DNA from: Caprimulgus europaeus | Taxonomy: Eukaryota > Chordata > Aves > Caprimulgiformes > Caprimulgidae | Length of the DNA stretch: 64,000 nucleotides | Direction: 5' to 3' | NCBI GenBank assembly: GCA_907165065.1 | Contig: OU015523.1 | Coordinates: 122,026,523-122,090,522, forward strand | In this document: positions 1 through 10,796 of the stretch, piece after piece | Position numbering within the stretch: position 1 is the stretch's first letter | How the letters are laid out: every line of letters begins with the position of its first letter | The notes under the pieces: model-generated | What the model was told of the DNA's origin: nothing | The model's database searches: none | The model's input: the letters and a program-made list of their open reading frames with translations, nothing else | Made by a program: the position numbers and the translations under genes

Positions 1-164
1 GAGGTTTATTTTTGAGACCTTTACCCTGTGGGCCTTAAGGGCTCAAAGGAGACATGCAAATCAGTTCATTAGGTAAGGCTCATTTCCTTAAGAAATGAGG
101 ATAAAAACTGAGTGAAAGCAAAGCCCCAGGGAGAAAGGAAAAAAAAAAATCTATAACACATGGA

Positions 165-723
165 TGTCCTGGTTTTGCTAGGAGAGAGTTAATTTTCTTC
201 TTAGTAGCTGTGTTTTGGTTTCAGTGTGGGATTTGCTGTAAGAAGAATGTTGATGAGGTACAAGGACATGGTGTTTGGGTAGTCTGCAGGTGTAAAGGAC
301 TGGGAGGGGGAAGTGTAGTCATTAGCAAAACCCAGAATTGGCATTTATATGTGCCAATGAGATATTCCAGATCATATCACATCGTGTTCAGTGTATTAAC
401 CAGGGCTGACTGAAAAAAGGGGAGGGGGATTCTCTCAGGAATTGCTCAGGCTCACTTTTCCAGGATTGCAGTTTTGGGGTCAGGGTTCCTTTTTACTCCT
501 CCAGGATCGTTATCAGCGAGTGGTGAGCAATTGTACTCTGCATCACTCATTTATATCTATACATATGTAATTATGACTATTTTAATTTTATTTTAGTCCA
601 GTTATTAAGTTGTTCTTATCTCAACCTACAAGTCTCTTTACCTTTACCCCTCCAATTCTCTCCAATTCCCTGGGGGCGAGCAGCTGTGTGGTGTTTGTCT
701 GCCAGCCAAGTTAAACTACCACA
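165..723 (+). mobile_element. ERV-type solo LTR, plus orientation
   Basis: The element begins TGTCCTGGTTTTGCTAGG and ends in AAACTACCACA, so it has the TG…CA ends of a retroviral LTR. The 3' third has the usual order for this avian LTR group: a C/T-rich segment with CTCCAGGATCGTTATC, a 'GCATCACTCAT' block, an AT-rich stretch, then TTATCTCAACCTACAAG. The flanks ATGGA (160-164) and ATGGG (724-728) look like a decayed 5-bp target duplication. No internal gag/pol sequence adjoins it, so it is a solo LTR. A second copy of the same family is at 22551-23336. The family name was not determined. Confidence 0.8.
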
Positions 724-2924
724 ATGGGTCACTTTAAATAAAAATAGGCAAAAGAGGTAAAAAGCAGTAAAGCAAAGACAGGTCACAGGCTCCCAAAGCA
801 TCTGTTTTAGAAGCAGTACTGGTATAAAAGTACATGTTTTCCAGAGGTCTGACACGTGAGGTTTCTGTTCTAGCAGCCCTCCGTGGCTGAGCGATAAATA
901 AGCGGATTAATGTAAAACCAAACGATCGAACCTCCCAGGCTCACAGCGTGCTGCTGTGTCACCCTTGCCATGAAGAGTTTTACTAAAGAGAAGTTTCCTT
1001 TAGTAGGTTTACTCACACCAGCATCAAAGTGCTGCTGAACCATAACCCAGCAGTTCTCCTCAGTGTATTAACGAGCTATCTTTAAAATTTTATTTTAAAA
1101 CTCAATAAAAGGTTGTGGATTAAGAGATTTTTGTATGAAAATCACGTCCAAACAGTTGATTTCATTCTGCAGTATAATCTTACATGTACCTTGGAAAATT
1201 AAAATAAATGAGAAAAATATTCTTGCAACAAGAAATTACATGAAAAGATTTAATTCCCAAACTCTTGCAAAAAAGTCAGCTGACAACAATAACTGTTTTA
1301 AGACTTGGTTTGTAATTTTACTGTGGAAAAAAAAAAACCCCAACCCTGTCTGATTCCCTCCTTTCCTCTTAGAATATGGTCTGAAAGGTGACTTGGGTAA
1401 TGAGGGGCCTACTACTGAGATCTTTGCAGAACTTGGGAACCATCTCTGCTTTCACACCTGGTAACTGTAAAGTGAAAAACTGAATTTAGTCTTAAATTTG
1501 AAAAATATATTTTGGCATTTGTAGAAATTCAGAGGCATCTAGGAGAAGCCTCATGTGAGAAATGGAACTTCAGAGGATGGCAGCTGTTGGTGGTGTTCTC
1601 CTCTGAGGCTATAAAGGGCATGTTTGTGTAGGTAGCTTTCCTGTGGTTTTAGCTCTTATTTATTCTATATTGCAAATTAATTTATTTGAAGAAAAATAAC
1701 TGATAAGAGTTACATAAAATCAAGGAGAAATCAAGTTCCATGTGACTCATCCCTATATACTCTGTTTTACTCTGTGAAGAGGCAGCAGTAACCTCAGACA
1801 AAGTAGGGTTTATTATTTTTGCCTAAAATGCACATTTATGTGTGTGTCTACAGAATTTTATGATATTTAATTACCGCTCTTTCCAACCAACACAAACATT
1901 CAGGAGGCTACAGTGGGGCAGAACCTTCCCAAAAGGAAGTGAGGGGTTACTTACCTGCACTCAGGTGTTATTAAAACAATGCTGGTCCTACAGACTTTTA
2001 ATTTTGGTGTAGGGTACCTCTAGAATAGAGCTGTGGAGACTCTTCTAGGGAGTAGTGTCACCTTTTTTCCTCTCAGAGGTACATTTATTGCCAAGTAGGA
2101 ATATGATGAGGTCACTGTAAGAATTAAAATCTCCAGCTCCTTTTTTTTTTTCTGCAGGTGCCTTCAATGGGAAGAAATCCAATAAAATCAAACCTTGAAA
2201 GGACTTGAGTGTTTCTCTACAATGAGGTTTGCATGCTGTTGTAATAAAGGTCAGTGAATGGCACTTAGGGTTAAAGTGACAAAGTTTCAGTGTTTTAACA
2301 GTGCTTCACATTCATCCAGCTGAAGGGAAAGCGTGGGCGGGTGTCCTCAAAATCCCGCTACGCTACTGCAAAAGAACTGTTTGGATACAAAGTTGTAAGT
2401 CAAATATTCAAGTGAAATCTGAAAGTACAACCCAAAGGTGGTGTGGAAGCCAATGGTTTTCTGAAAGCTTCATCTCTGCAGATGTTGAAAGTAGTTTTTG
2501 AATGTAGTACTGCTGGATTTCAGAATTTGATGTCTCAGGATATCCGAGGAAGGATTTCATCCCATATAAAAGCCACGAGGATTGTACCTGAAAAGAGACA
2601 TTACAGAAAAGATCTTTATTTAAATTTATTTGAGAAGGATACAGTAGAAAAACCAGAAAGGTTCAACAGACCATGCAAGAGATCCTTATGAGCTGATAAT
2701 CTTTTTTTTTCTCTTTGGGTATTTAATTGTTTAATTCCCACCTGTAAAAGCCAAAGGCAGAGCAGTGTGACCAGGTGAAGTGCTGCAGTCTCCATGTGGG
2801 ACATTACTGGCTGCCTCTACTCAACTTGCTTGTGAGGTGGCATCTGGAACATGCCTGGTCTAGAGTTCCACAGTTCAAGAGGGATGTGGAGAACATAGAG
2901 GGTTCAGTGGAGGACTACCAAGAT
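724..2924. other. No gene seen; AT-rich spacer
   Basis: There is no open frame with recognisable similarity, no RNA gene and no clear repeat apart from short homopolymers. By position it is either downstream of AQP11 or inside its last intron. I looked here on the minus strand for the short last AQP11 exon and did not find it. Confidence 0.5.
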
Positions 2925-3352
2925 CACAGTCACAGAATGGTGGGGGTTGGAAGGGACCTCTGGAGATCTTCTAGTCCAACCACCTTGACAAAGCAGGTTC
3001 ACCCAGAGCAGGTTGCACTGGAAAGTGTCCAGGTGGGTATGGAACATCTCCAGAGATGGAGACTCCACACCCTCTCTGGGCAGCCTGTCCCAAGGCTCTG
3101 TCACCCTTCAAGATGGTGAAGGGCCTGGAGTACCGAGTCTGTGAGGAGAAGATGAGGGAACTGGACCTGTTTAAGTTGACAAAGATGAGGTGAAAGGGTG
3201 ATTTAAGAGCAGACAATGGTTATTTGAAGAGTAGATACAAGGATGATGGCCATCAACTGTTCTAGGTGCTGGCAGACAACAGCAAGGTCACAAGCTCTGG
3301 AGCTGAGATCCAGATTAGACTCCAGGAAAGCTTTCAGAAGGGTGCAGCACCC
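2925..3352 (-). mobile_element. CR1 LINE fragment with inverted 5' part
   Basis: 2925-3111 is the 3' end of a CR1 element on the minus strand: read on plus it starts CACAGAATGG…TTGGAAGGGACCT and runs to a 'CTGGGCAGCCTG' block. From about 3112 the sequence is CR1 in the opposite orientation (GGGCCTGGAG…AAGGATGATGGCC…GAAAGCTTTC). The second part covers the element region immediately upstream of the first part, so the two tile one element with its 5' half flipped. The copy is old and diverged. Two independent insertions are the alternative. Confidence 0.7.
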
Positions 3353-6300
3353 TTGAAATAAATGACCTCTAAGGAAGGGTAGGTAAGGAGTAGCTTTGCT
3401 GGTAAAACTGATCTAAAGAAGCGGGCTTTGATTCTGTTTTTATAGTGTCAGAAACCAAGTAGGATGCTGAGCTGGCACCTGTCCAGCTCATCAGAGCATC
3501 CCCTTTCATTGCCCTCATGTCCAATATCTTCTCACCAACTCTTCCATTCACAGCTGCCAACTCCCTGCTACTGAAAGAGAAGCATTAGCTCCATCCCCAT
3601 CATTACAGATCATGCCTGGACAACTAAACATGCATTCCTTTGGCAGTAAAACAGAAACTATCTTTGTTCCACTGCTACTTACTGCTTCTGTGTTCACAGG
3701 CCTATGCCAAGTCATAAACACTTGCTGACATCTCTGTTTCCTACAGGAATTAGCTGGTTTAATGCTACTAGAGAATCACCTTCACCAAAACATCAGTGAA
3801 CCTGTTTTGAAAAATGAATTCTTCACTCCAGTTCCAAGATTATATTCCTGAAAGACCATAAACCACCAGTAAATTTGTTTATCCTAAAAGAAAAATTTCC
3901 ATTTCCTCCTCCCCTTGTGAAGGTGATAATCAATCTTCCTCTTCTTCTAAGTGTCCTTTCTAAGGAAGTTATTTTAAAGTTGATAGTTAAGAACTGGCTT
4001 ACAGCTAGATCTGTTATATACTGAATGGTCTCAGTCTCCTTGTCCTCATGGATATTTATTATGCCCATAAATGAGGTCATATTGCACTTGGCACAGGCAA
4101 TTTGAAGTTTCATGGTATGCTAACCCCTGGTTCTGAATGTGGTAGTTATTACAGCAAATCACTAAAAAAACCCTATTAATAGACTCCTAAAAATTTCCCC
4201 AAAATAAGAACAAAGTAATTTAACTATCTAAGAAGGTGATGCTGGGAAAAGTGAGACATCAAATTAGCAAATATTATGACTCTGCCAGTTTTTAAAACAG
4301 TATTTCTGCTGACACATGGATTCTGAAAGTCATTTTTACAACTAAATTTAAAATATCCCTTCCCTTATCATCTACAAGTCTGATCAGAAGTTCTTTTCAC
4401 AAGAATTTTATCATTAACAGGTCATTTTCCTAGATGCCTCACCATCTGGTCCAATTTTGGAAGAAAAAAACTTTATTCCTATTATTTGCTTATTTCAAAA
4501 AGCATCAGAAAAATTTAATTTCATGTTAGATTTGTAGATCTGCCTGCCTGTATTCATCAATGGAGTTTTCAATGTAACTGTCTCCTCTCTACTTCCATCT
4601 CAGACCCCTTACATTTGTTTACAACTCTTGGTTTATAAGATGAGGTCTGTATGTATCCATGAAGCCCCCTTGTTTTGTAATGAGATATTTATATTACCAG
4701 TAGACTACTTGGCCCTTCAGGTGATCCACAGACCTGAGATTTGTGACAAAATGTTTGGTTACAGTAGTGACAATGTCCAAAAAGGGGTGTGTCTTGAGTA
4801 TTCACATCTTTACAGCTGCTTGGTCTGGAGTTCCTGTCCCTCATAAATTGAAGAGACAGCATTCAATATATTCTGTATGGATTTGCTATATGATAACTAA
4901 CAATTAACTGCTGTTGATGAATTTTCACTGAAATGTAACACTGCTCCCTAACAGCATTTGAGATTCCTCAAGCTCCATTTGTGTTAACATCTGCTCATTT
5001 TCTTATGCAAACCAAAATCACCTGAAGGCTTCCTGCCAAGCAGTTCTGCAGGATGTGTTTTACTAAGTAAGTAGAACATGGTGTTTCTGCTGAAACTTCT
5101 TCTGCTGCCTGTTTCTTTATATCACTTGTAAAAATATTAAAGCCCAAGTACTTAAAACCCAGACAATCTCAAAATGGATATCAGGCTGAAATCAGTTAAT
5201 AGATCAGAAAGCTAAATGTGGAATATTATGGGTACCCTATGTTCTGCTAGGTCCCAGCTTTGCTGAAGACATTTCATTAGATATTAACCAGAGCAGCATG
5301 TGGGCTTTTATCAAACTTATTCTATTGTCCAATTTAACACCATTATATTCAAGTGAATTTTAGTTTGACTAAAAATTCTGTCTCCATTTTTGACAACTGT
5401 AAGTAGAATATGCACAGGCATGGACTCACAGAAAAAGAAGTTATTTGTTATCACTGGAGCCCTTTGAGGTGTTTCCTCTGTGTGTTTCACCTTCTTTCCA
5501 GTAACACTTGTACCTTTTAACAGGATTAAGAGTCGTGAAAGAACTCAGGATTAACAGACTGCGTCTTTACATACCCTCTAAGCAGAAAGCTCCAGATTTG
5601 TAGGGACTAACTGTAAACAATCAGCAGCATGAGGTATTACATGAAGCATTCTCATCTGCACAAAACTAGCAGTTAAAATCAATAGCCTCCAAATTAAAAC
5701 CATAATTTAATTAAAGAAAAATTCCTGTTACTAATATAAGTATTCCTTTATAAGTATTATGTATATATTTATAAGTATTCCTTATTCTTAAACTGAGAAC
5801 AGATTGTTTCCAACAGTGACTGGGGGAAAAAACATAGAATAGAAGCTGTGAAGTTTAGTTGCTATGAAGTAAAAAAGGTTTGATATGATAATAGTAATAA
5901 CTGAGAAAATACATTTTAAGTGATTGTCCTAATACCTGTGTGGGTTTTTTTTAATTAATCATCCCCATGTACTTGCTTACTCTCACAAAGCAAGACAGAA
6001 ACTGCATGCTAACCAGTATGTTTCTCTTTTTTGAACTTAATCAGGCTCATATATTTACTTTGAAGTAACCTCTTCTTGGTTTTAATATCCTGGTAGAATC
6101 TACAAGCGGGCCTTTGGTCAGTGTGAGAATTCACAGCCTACCTCAGACAGGCTGGATTTTAATACCAAGGCATAAAGTCCCCAACAATAAGCAGCTTCGA
6201 AGGGATCAGGCTCCAGAATAAACAGCTGTTGGTTAACTAACTAGTTAACCCTCACCTAAACACTAACCTTTTCCCATTTTAAATTGTGCTGGGGTGGTTT

Positions 6301-6533
6301 TTTTGGTAGGTACATTTTCTTGCTCAAAATATCCCAAAAGTACTTAGACTTTGAACGTGGTACTTAAACAACTGTAGAATAATATGATTGCTCTTAAAAT
6401 AAACTGATCAAAACAGTAGATGTTATTTTGTGAATTAAATTGGTGTTTCAAACTCAATATTAGATGCTTGATTCACAGAAGAGTGTTACAGGTGCTCTAC
6501 ATAGAGCATTAAACGTGTTTTAAAATACACAGC
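3353..6533. other. No gene seen; unique AT-rich sequence
   Basis: No coding exon, RNA gene or recognisable mobile element. A 9-bp perfect inverted repeat around ACTAGTTAACC at 6231-6250 is the only local structure noticed. If AQP11 splices to a distant third exon, this is intron 2; otherwise it is 3' flank. Confidence 0.5.
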
Positions 6534-6718
6534 CTACCTTTGTAACATGGAATCATGATTCTGAATGACTTCTACACATAAGTTACAATCAATTATTTTC
6601 TGAATTTTATTTAAAGCAGAAAAGGAGCAAACTATCAAATAAAGAGTAGCTATTTCCTGATTTTTGAACCATGTACTGAACAACACTTTCTCAAATACAC
6701 AAAGTATTAAGAACTTAC

Positions 6719-6835
6719 CTAAGGATGGTGCTAGCCAATATACTAGTGAGTAACTCAAAAATTTCTCGTAGAAACAATTGGCATGTAATGAAAAAGCCAG
6801 TGCTGGGTTAAATATTGCTCCTGTCAGATTTCCAC
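6719..6835 (-). CDS. AQP11: Aquaporin-11, exon 2 (second pore motif)
   Basis: This 117-bp exon encodes residues 199-237 and the first base of codon 238. It follows a perfect acceptor (TTTTATTGCAG|GTGG on the minus strand) and is followed by a consensus donor (TTAG|GTAAGT). Both boundaries are phase 1, so it joins in frame to exon 1 (…LVYAG + GNLTGA…). It carries the second pore motif NPA at residues 208-210, the start of the last membrane segment (LVYWLAPSLG) and Cys219. Cys219 aligns with Cys227 of mammalian AQP11, the residue changed in the mouse sjds mutant. The frame also stays open past the donor to a TAG at 6534-6536; that read-through tail is hydrophobic and vaguely resembles the expected C-terminus. 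A separate exon 3 of about 25 codons is expected from human AQP11 but was not found. Identity is firm; the 3' boundary is less so. Confidence 0.88.
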
Positions 6836-7479
6836 CTGCAATAAAACGTAAACAATATGAAATCAAACCCTCTTTCTTCATATTTATTTTTAAATTAATA
6901 TTGAAATGCATACACAAAATACTACAAGAAATGCACTAAATTAGCCATAAAATTAGCAGAAACCATTTGAACAGAGAAACTCTTCTGAAGTTATTTACCT
7001 GATGAAATGTTTAACAGTTTAACTGTTCTCTAAAATGCTTTTAAGTATCTGAAGTGTGGGTTGTAACTTCCTTTGTATCTTTCTAGGAAATACTCTCTGA
7101 AGAGATGGGTTTGGCTAATGCTGAATGTTTCTGTTGATAAAACTATAAACTGTTTTACTAATGGTCTGTGTCACCCTTTTAGAAGAGACAGAAGTTACAC
7201 AAATATTAGGAAATAAATACTGAGCTTTCATCTGTCCTTGCCTCTAACTTCAGATGTACATGAAATTTCCTAAACATTCTCTAACTAACTGGATCTGAAT
7301 GTGGTACATTGTGGAGACTGAACTGTAATTACACTGCAGATGAACCTGGAGGTAAAGTGGTTTTAATTCTGACATATGTTCTTCTCATTGTGATCCTGAA
7401 AAAAAGCATTACTCATAACAAAATTATCTGTGTATCTGTGCTATTGGTTACTAACCACCCCATATCTGTTTTCTCTATT

Positions 7480-7640
7480 AATCTATTTATATATATTATA
7501 TTTATAAAATATATATTTTTTTGTGTATATAATATACAAATATTTGTATATTTACATATATGTATAACAAATATTTGTGTACATATATATACACATATAA
7601 TATATAAAATATTATATAATTGTGTCTATTTAGTTTCTTA
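7480..7640. repeat. AT-rich tract with TA/TATATT repeats
   Basis: A run of TATATA, AATATA and ATATTT words inside AQP11 intron 1. It is low complexity and unlikely to be coding, although a frame of 110 codons happens to stay open across it. Confidence 0.8.
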
Positions 7641-9555
7641 AAGCTTATTCTTGATTTTTCCCCAATAAGCTAGCATGGGGAAAGCTTTGAACTTATTCTC
7701 TGTACAAACACCACGCTGCTGTAATCCTCATTTGTTATGAGCATGCAACCATTCACCAGAAGTTTTAATAAGGTCTTTGTCATTCTCCTGTATTTCTCTT
7801 TCTATACACTCATTATTTCTTTTACCTTTTTTTTTGCAGTTCAGGAAGGTTTTAATCTTTGTTGACCTACTCAGTTTACTCTGGTTTTACACTTGTTCTC
7901 AACAGCAACTCAGATTGACTGTGCAGTCTGTTACTCTGCACATTAACCTGACACATTAACAACTTCCACTGTTGCCAGGAAAAACCATCTACAATAATTT
8001 ACTTTGCTTTAATCTATTTATGAATTCACCACTTCTGCTTTTATATCCACAAACACACATTTAAGAGTAGAATTTCACTCTCAGGAGACAGTTGCTGTTT
8101 CTGAAGATTAAAAATTAGACAATTTAACCACTGTATTTCTTCAATATTTATTACTAATAACTACTGAAGGATCAACCATGGGCCAGGGCCATTTAGTATA
8201 TTCTTATTTTAAAATATTTATTAAGCATCTCAGTCTGTGTACCAGAAAAAATATTTTATGGCAAAAGAAGTGTAACATCTTTGCTGTTGTACACACAAAA
8301 ACTTAAAAAGGTGAAGTAACATGTGCTCCACACAATGTGTGAGAAAGTAATTTTAGCTTTTGAAATTTCTAAAAGCAAAACCAAAACTAGAAAGAAACTC
8401 AGAATTAAAAATCTGTGTATCATTTTTACCTTGATACGTTAGGCTCAGAAACATCTAACCAATTTCATACCATTCTGACTTTACTGTAACATTGCCTGTA
8501 AATGAAAAAGCCCTCAAAAGGTGTATTTTTTTCTTCTCCTAATTCAATAATTTCCCAAAGGAAATGTCTAAAAATCTTCTTTACCAACACTAATCATTCC
8601 CTTAACATGCAAAGACATAATGTTATCAGTGAATGAAGTACTGGAGCTTTTGTGTATGGTTATGCACTATTACAAAAATGTGGTCTAAGTCTATATGTAA
8701 AAAAAAAAAATCTAAATATTTTCAACTGTGAAAAAGCAGAAAAAACCTAAAGGGACAGCTTGTAGTTTTGAAAACACTGTATAATCTGATGTTATTTGTT
8801 GCAGTAAATTGCATGGCATAGCTACGTAACTTTTATGGGGTACACACAACAGTGAGTTGTCAACATTAATTTTAACTTAATTTAGTCAACCCTATAAATA
8901 GAATTTAATGTTTTTGAGCCCTGTGTGTGTACATTGAGATAGGTGTAAGCCATAGGGATATCCTTCAAAATTGTACCCAAACCAAATGTGATCTGGAGTA
9001 AGACATATACCTTCTATTTTAGACTGCAACCACTCCTCTTACAGGATGCAGCTTTCAAACATAGAGTAGAACACAACTAATGGAATGAAATATGATACAC
9101 TATATATGAGATATATTTTCTAACATTCATAATTGTAATAAACCCGGATCCTGAAGGCACAATCGATTTAGTTTTTAAATTCAGAGTGTAAAAAGAAATC
9201 ATTAGCATGAATTTTATTTTATGAATGTAGTGCACCTTTGGGAGATCCTTGCTAGAACACTCTATGTGTCAAGTGAGAGTCCTGCACCTCCAAGATGGAT
9301 CTGCTGCTGGCCAAGGTGCATCAGCAAAGGTGGCAGCACCTCTGGGGTAACATATTTAAGAAAGGGGGGGGGGAAAAAACCCAAAACAGGGCACAATTGC
9401 AAATGGAGAGAAGAGTGAGAAGCTGTGAGAGAAACAACTCCACAGACACCAAGGTCAGGGAAGAAGGAGGGGGAGGAGGTGCTCCAGGAGCCGGAGCAGA
9501 GATTCCCCCACAACTTGTGGTAAAGAAAATGGTGAGCCAGGCTGTCCCCCTGCAG

Positions 9556-9735
9556 CCCATGGAGGTCCATGGTGGAGCAGATGACCACCTGTAGCCCATG
9601 GAGGTCCATGGTGGAGCAGATGTGCCCCTGCAGCCCATGGAGGTCCATGGTGGAGCAGATGACCACCTGCAGCCCATGGAGGTCCATGGTGGAGCAGATG
9701 ACCACCTGTAGCCCATGGAGGACCACACGCCAGAG
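9556..9735. repeat. 39-bp tandem repeat, about 4.5 copies
   Basis: CCCATGGAGGTCCATGGTGG starts at 9556, 9595, 9634 and 9673, and a partial unit (CCCATGGAGG) at 9712: exactly 39 bp apart. Because 39 is divisible by three, one plus-strand frame stays open across it. It lies in the LTR and is not a gene. Confidence 0.95.
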
Positions 9736-9878
9736 CAGATGGATGCCTGAAGGAGGCTGTGACCCCGTGGGAAGCCCGCGCTGGAGCAGGTTCCTGTCAG
9801 GACCTGTAGCCCGTGGAGAGAGGAGCCCACGCCGGAGCAGGTTTGCTGGCAGGGGTCCCACGCTGGAGCAGTCCCTTC

Positions 9879-10319
9879 CTGAAGTACTGCACCCCATGGA
9901 ATGGACCCAGGCTGGAGCAGCGTGTCCCTGAAGGACTGCACCCCATGGAATGGACCCAGGCTGGAGCAGTCTGTTCCTGAAGGACTGCACCCCATGGAAT
10001 GGACCCAGGCTGGAGCAGTCCCTTCCTGAAGGACTGCACCCCATGGAATGGACCCAGGCTGGAGCAGTCTGTTCCTGAAGGACTGCACCCCATGGAATGG
10101 ACCCAGGCTGGAGCAGTCCCTTCCTGAAGGACTGCACCCCATGGAATGGACCCAGGCTGGAGCAGTCCCTTCCTGAAGGACTGCACCCCATGGAATGGAC
10201 CCAGGCTGGAGCAGTCCCTTCCTGAAGGACTGCACCCCATGGAAAGGACCCAGGCTGGAGCAGTCCGTTCCTGAAGGACTGCACCCCATGGAATGGACCC
10301 AGGCTGGAGCGGTTCATGA
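9879..10319. repeat. 49-bp tandem repeat, nine copies
   Basis: The word CTGAAG(G/T)ACTGCACC recurs at 9879, 9928, 9977, 10026, 10075, 10124, 10173, 10222 and 10271, a strict 49-bp spacing. Each unit contains CCATGGAATGGACCCAGG and GGAGCAGTC. The units differ only at a few sites (CCCTTCC or CTGTTCC before CTGAAG), so the array is young or homogenised. The period is not a multiple of three, and the unit has no stop on the minus strand in any frame, so all three minus frames look like long proteins. Confidence 0.96.
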
Positions 10320-10796
10320 AGAGCTGTCAGTCATGGGAAGGACTCACGTTGGAGCAGTTGGTGGAGGACTGTCTCCCGTGAGAGGGACCCCACGCTGGTG
10401 TGGGGGAAGGAGTCCTCCCCCTGAGGAGGAAGCAGTAGCAGAGACAACATGTGATGAACTGACCCCAACCCCCATTCCCTGTCACCCTGTGCTGCTGGGG
10501 GGAGGAGGTAGAAATCAGGAGAGAAGTGTGGCCCAGGAAGCAGAGAGGGGTGGGGGGAAGTGTTTTAAGATTTGATTTTATTTCTTATTATCCCATTCTG
10601 ATTTGGTTGGTAATTAATTAAACTAATTTCCCCAAGTCTGTCTTGCCCATGGTAACTGGTGAGAGATCTCTCCCTGTCATTATCTCGACCTATGAGCCTT
10701 TCATTACATTTTCTCTCCCCTGTCCAGTTGAGGAGGGGGAGTGATTAGAGCAGCTTTGGTGGGAGCTGGTGTCCAGCCAGAGTTAACCCACCACAA

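Larger units (their letters stand above)
9240..10796 (+). mobile_element. ERV-type LTR with internal minisatellites
   Basis: Several landmarks match an avian LTR group: ATATTTAAGAAAG at about 9351 (possible TATA-like box), GACACCAAGGTCAGGGAAG, repeated 'TGGAGCAG' motifs, GAGGAGGAAGCAGTAGCAGA, an AT-rich segment with TTAATTAAACTAATTTCCCC near 10610, TTATCTCGACC, and an end in GTTAACCCACCACAA. Retroviral genes were not seen, so it is probably a solo LTR. The left boundary is approximate. Two tandem arrays expand its middle, making it much longer than its neighbours' LTRs. It lies in AQP11 intron 1, antisense to the gene. Confidence 0.65.

Noticed and set aside
121-160. Possible AQP11 exon 3 acceptor on the minus strand (TTTCACTCAG)
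   Set aside because: In the required frame it reads VFILIS then a stop, which does not match the conserved AQP11 C-terminus.
4957-5000. Possible AQP11 exon 3 at a TTGAG|GAATC acceptor on the minus strand
   Set aside because: The translated product is hydrophilic and unlike the expected hydrophobic last membrane segment; the acceptor lacks a pyrimidine tract.
6231-6250. Short palindrome GGTTAACTA-AC-TAGTTAACC
   Set aside because: A 9-bp stem is expected by chance in a 64-kb AT-rich window; no context supports a function.
9262-10317. Minus-strand frames of 351, 322 and 147 codons rich in repeated Trp/Gly/Ser strings
   Set aside because: They are translations of the 49-bp and 39-bp minisatellites in all three frames; no stop occurs in the unit. 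No start context, splice structure or family similarity supports a protein.
9556-10319. CRISPR-like regular direct repeats
   Set aside because: The repeats are contiguous with no unique spacers, in vertebrate DNA and inside an LTR. This is a minisatellite.
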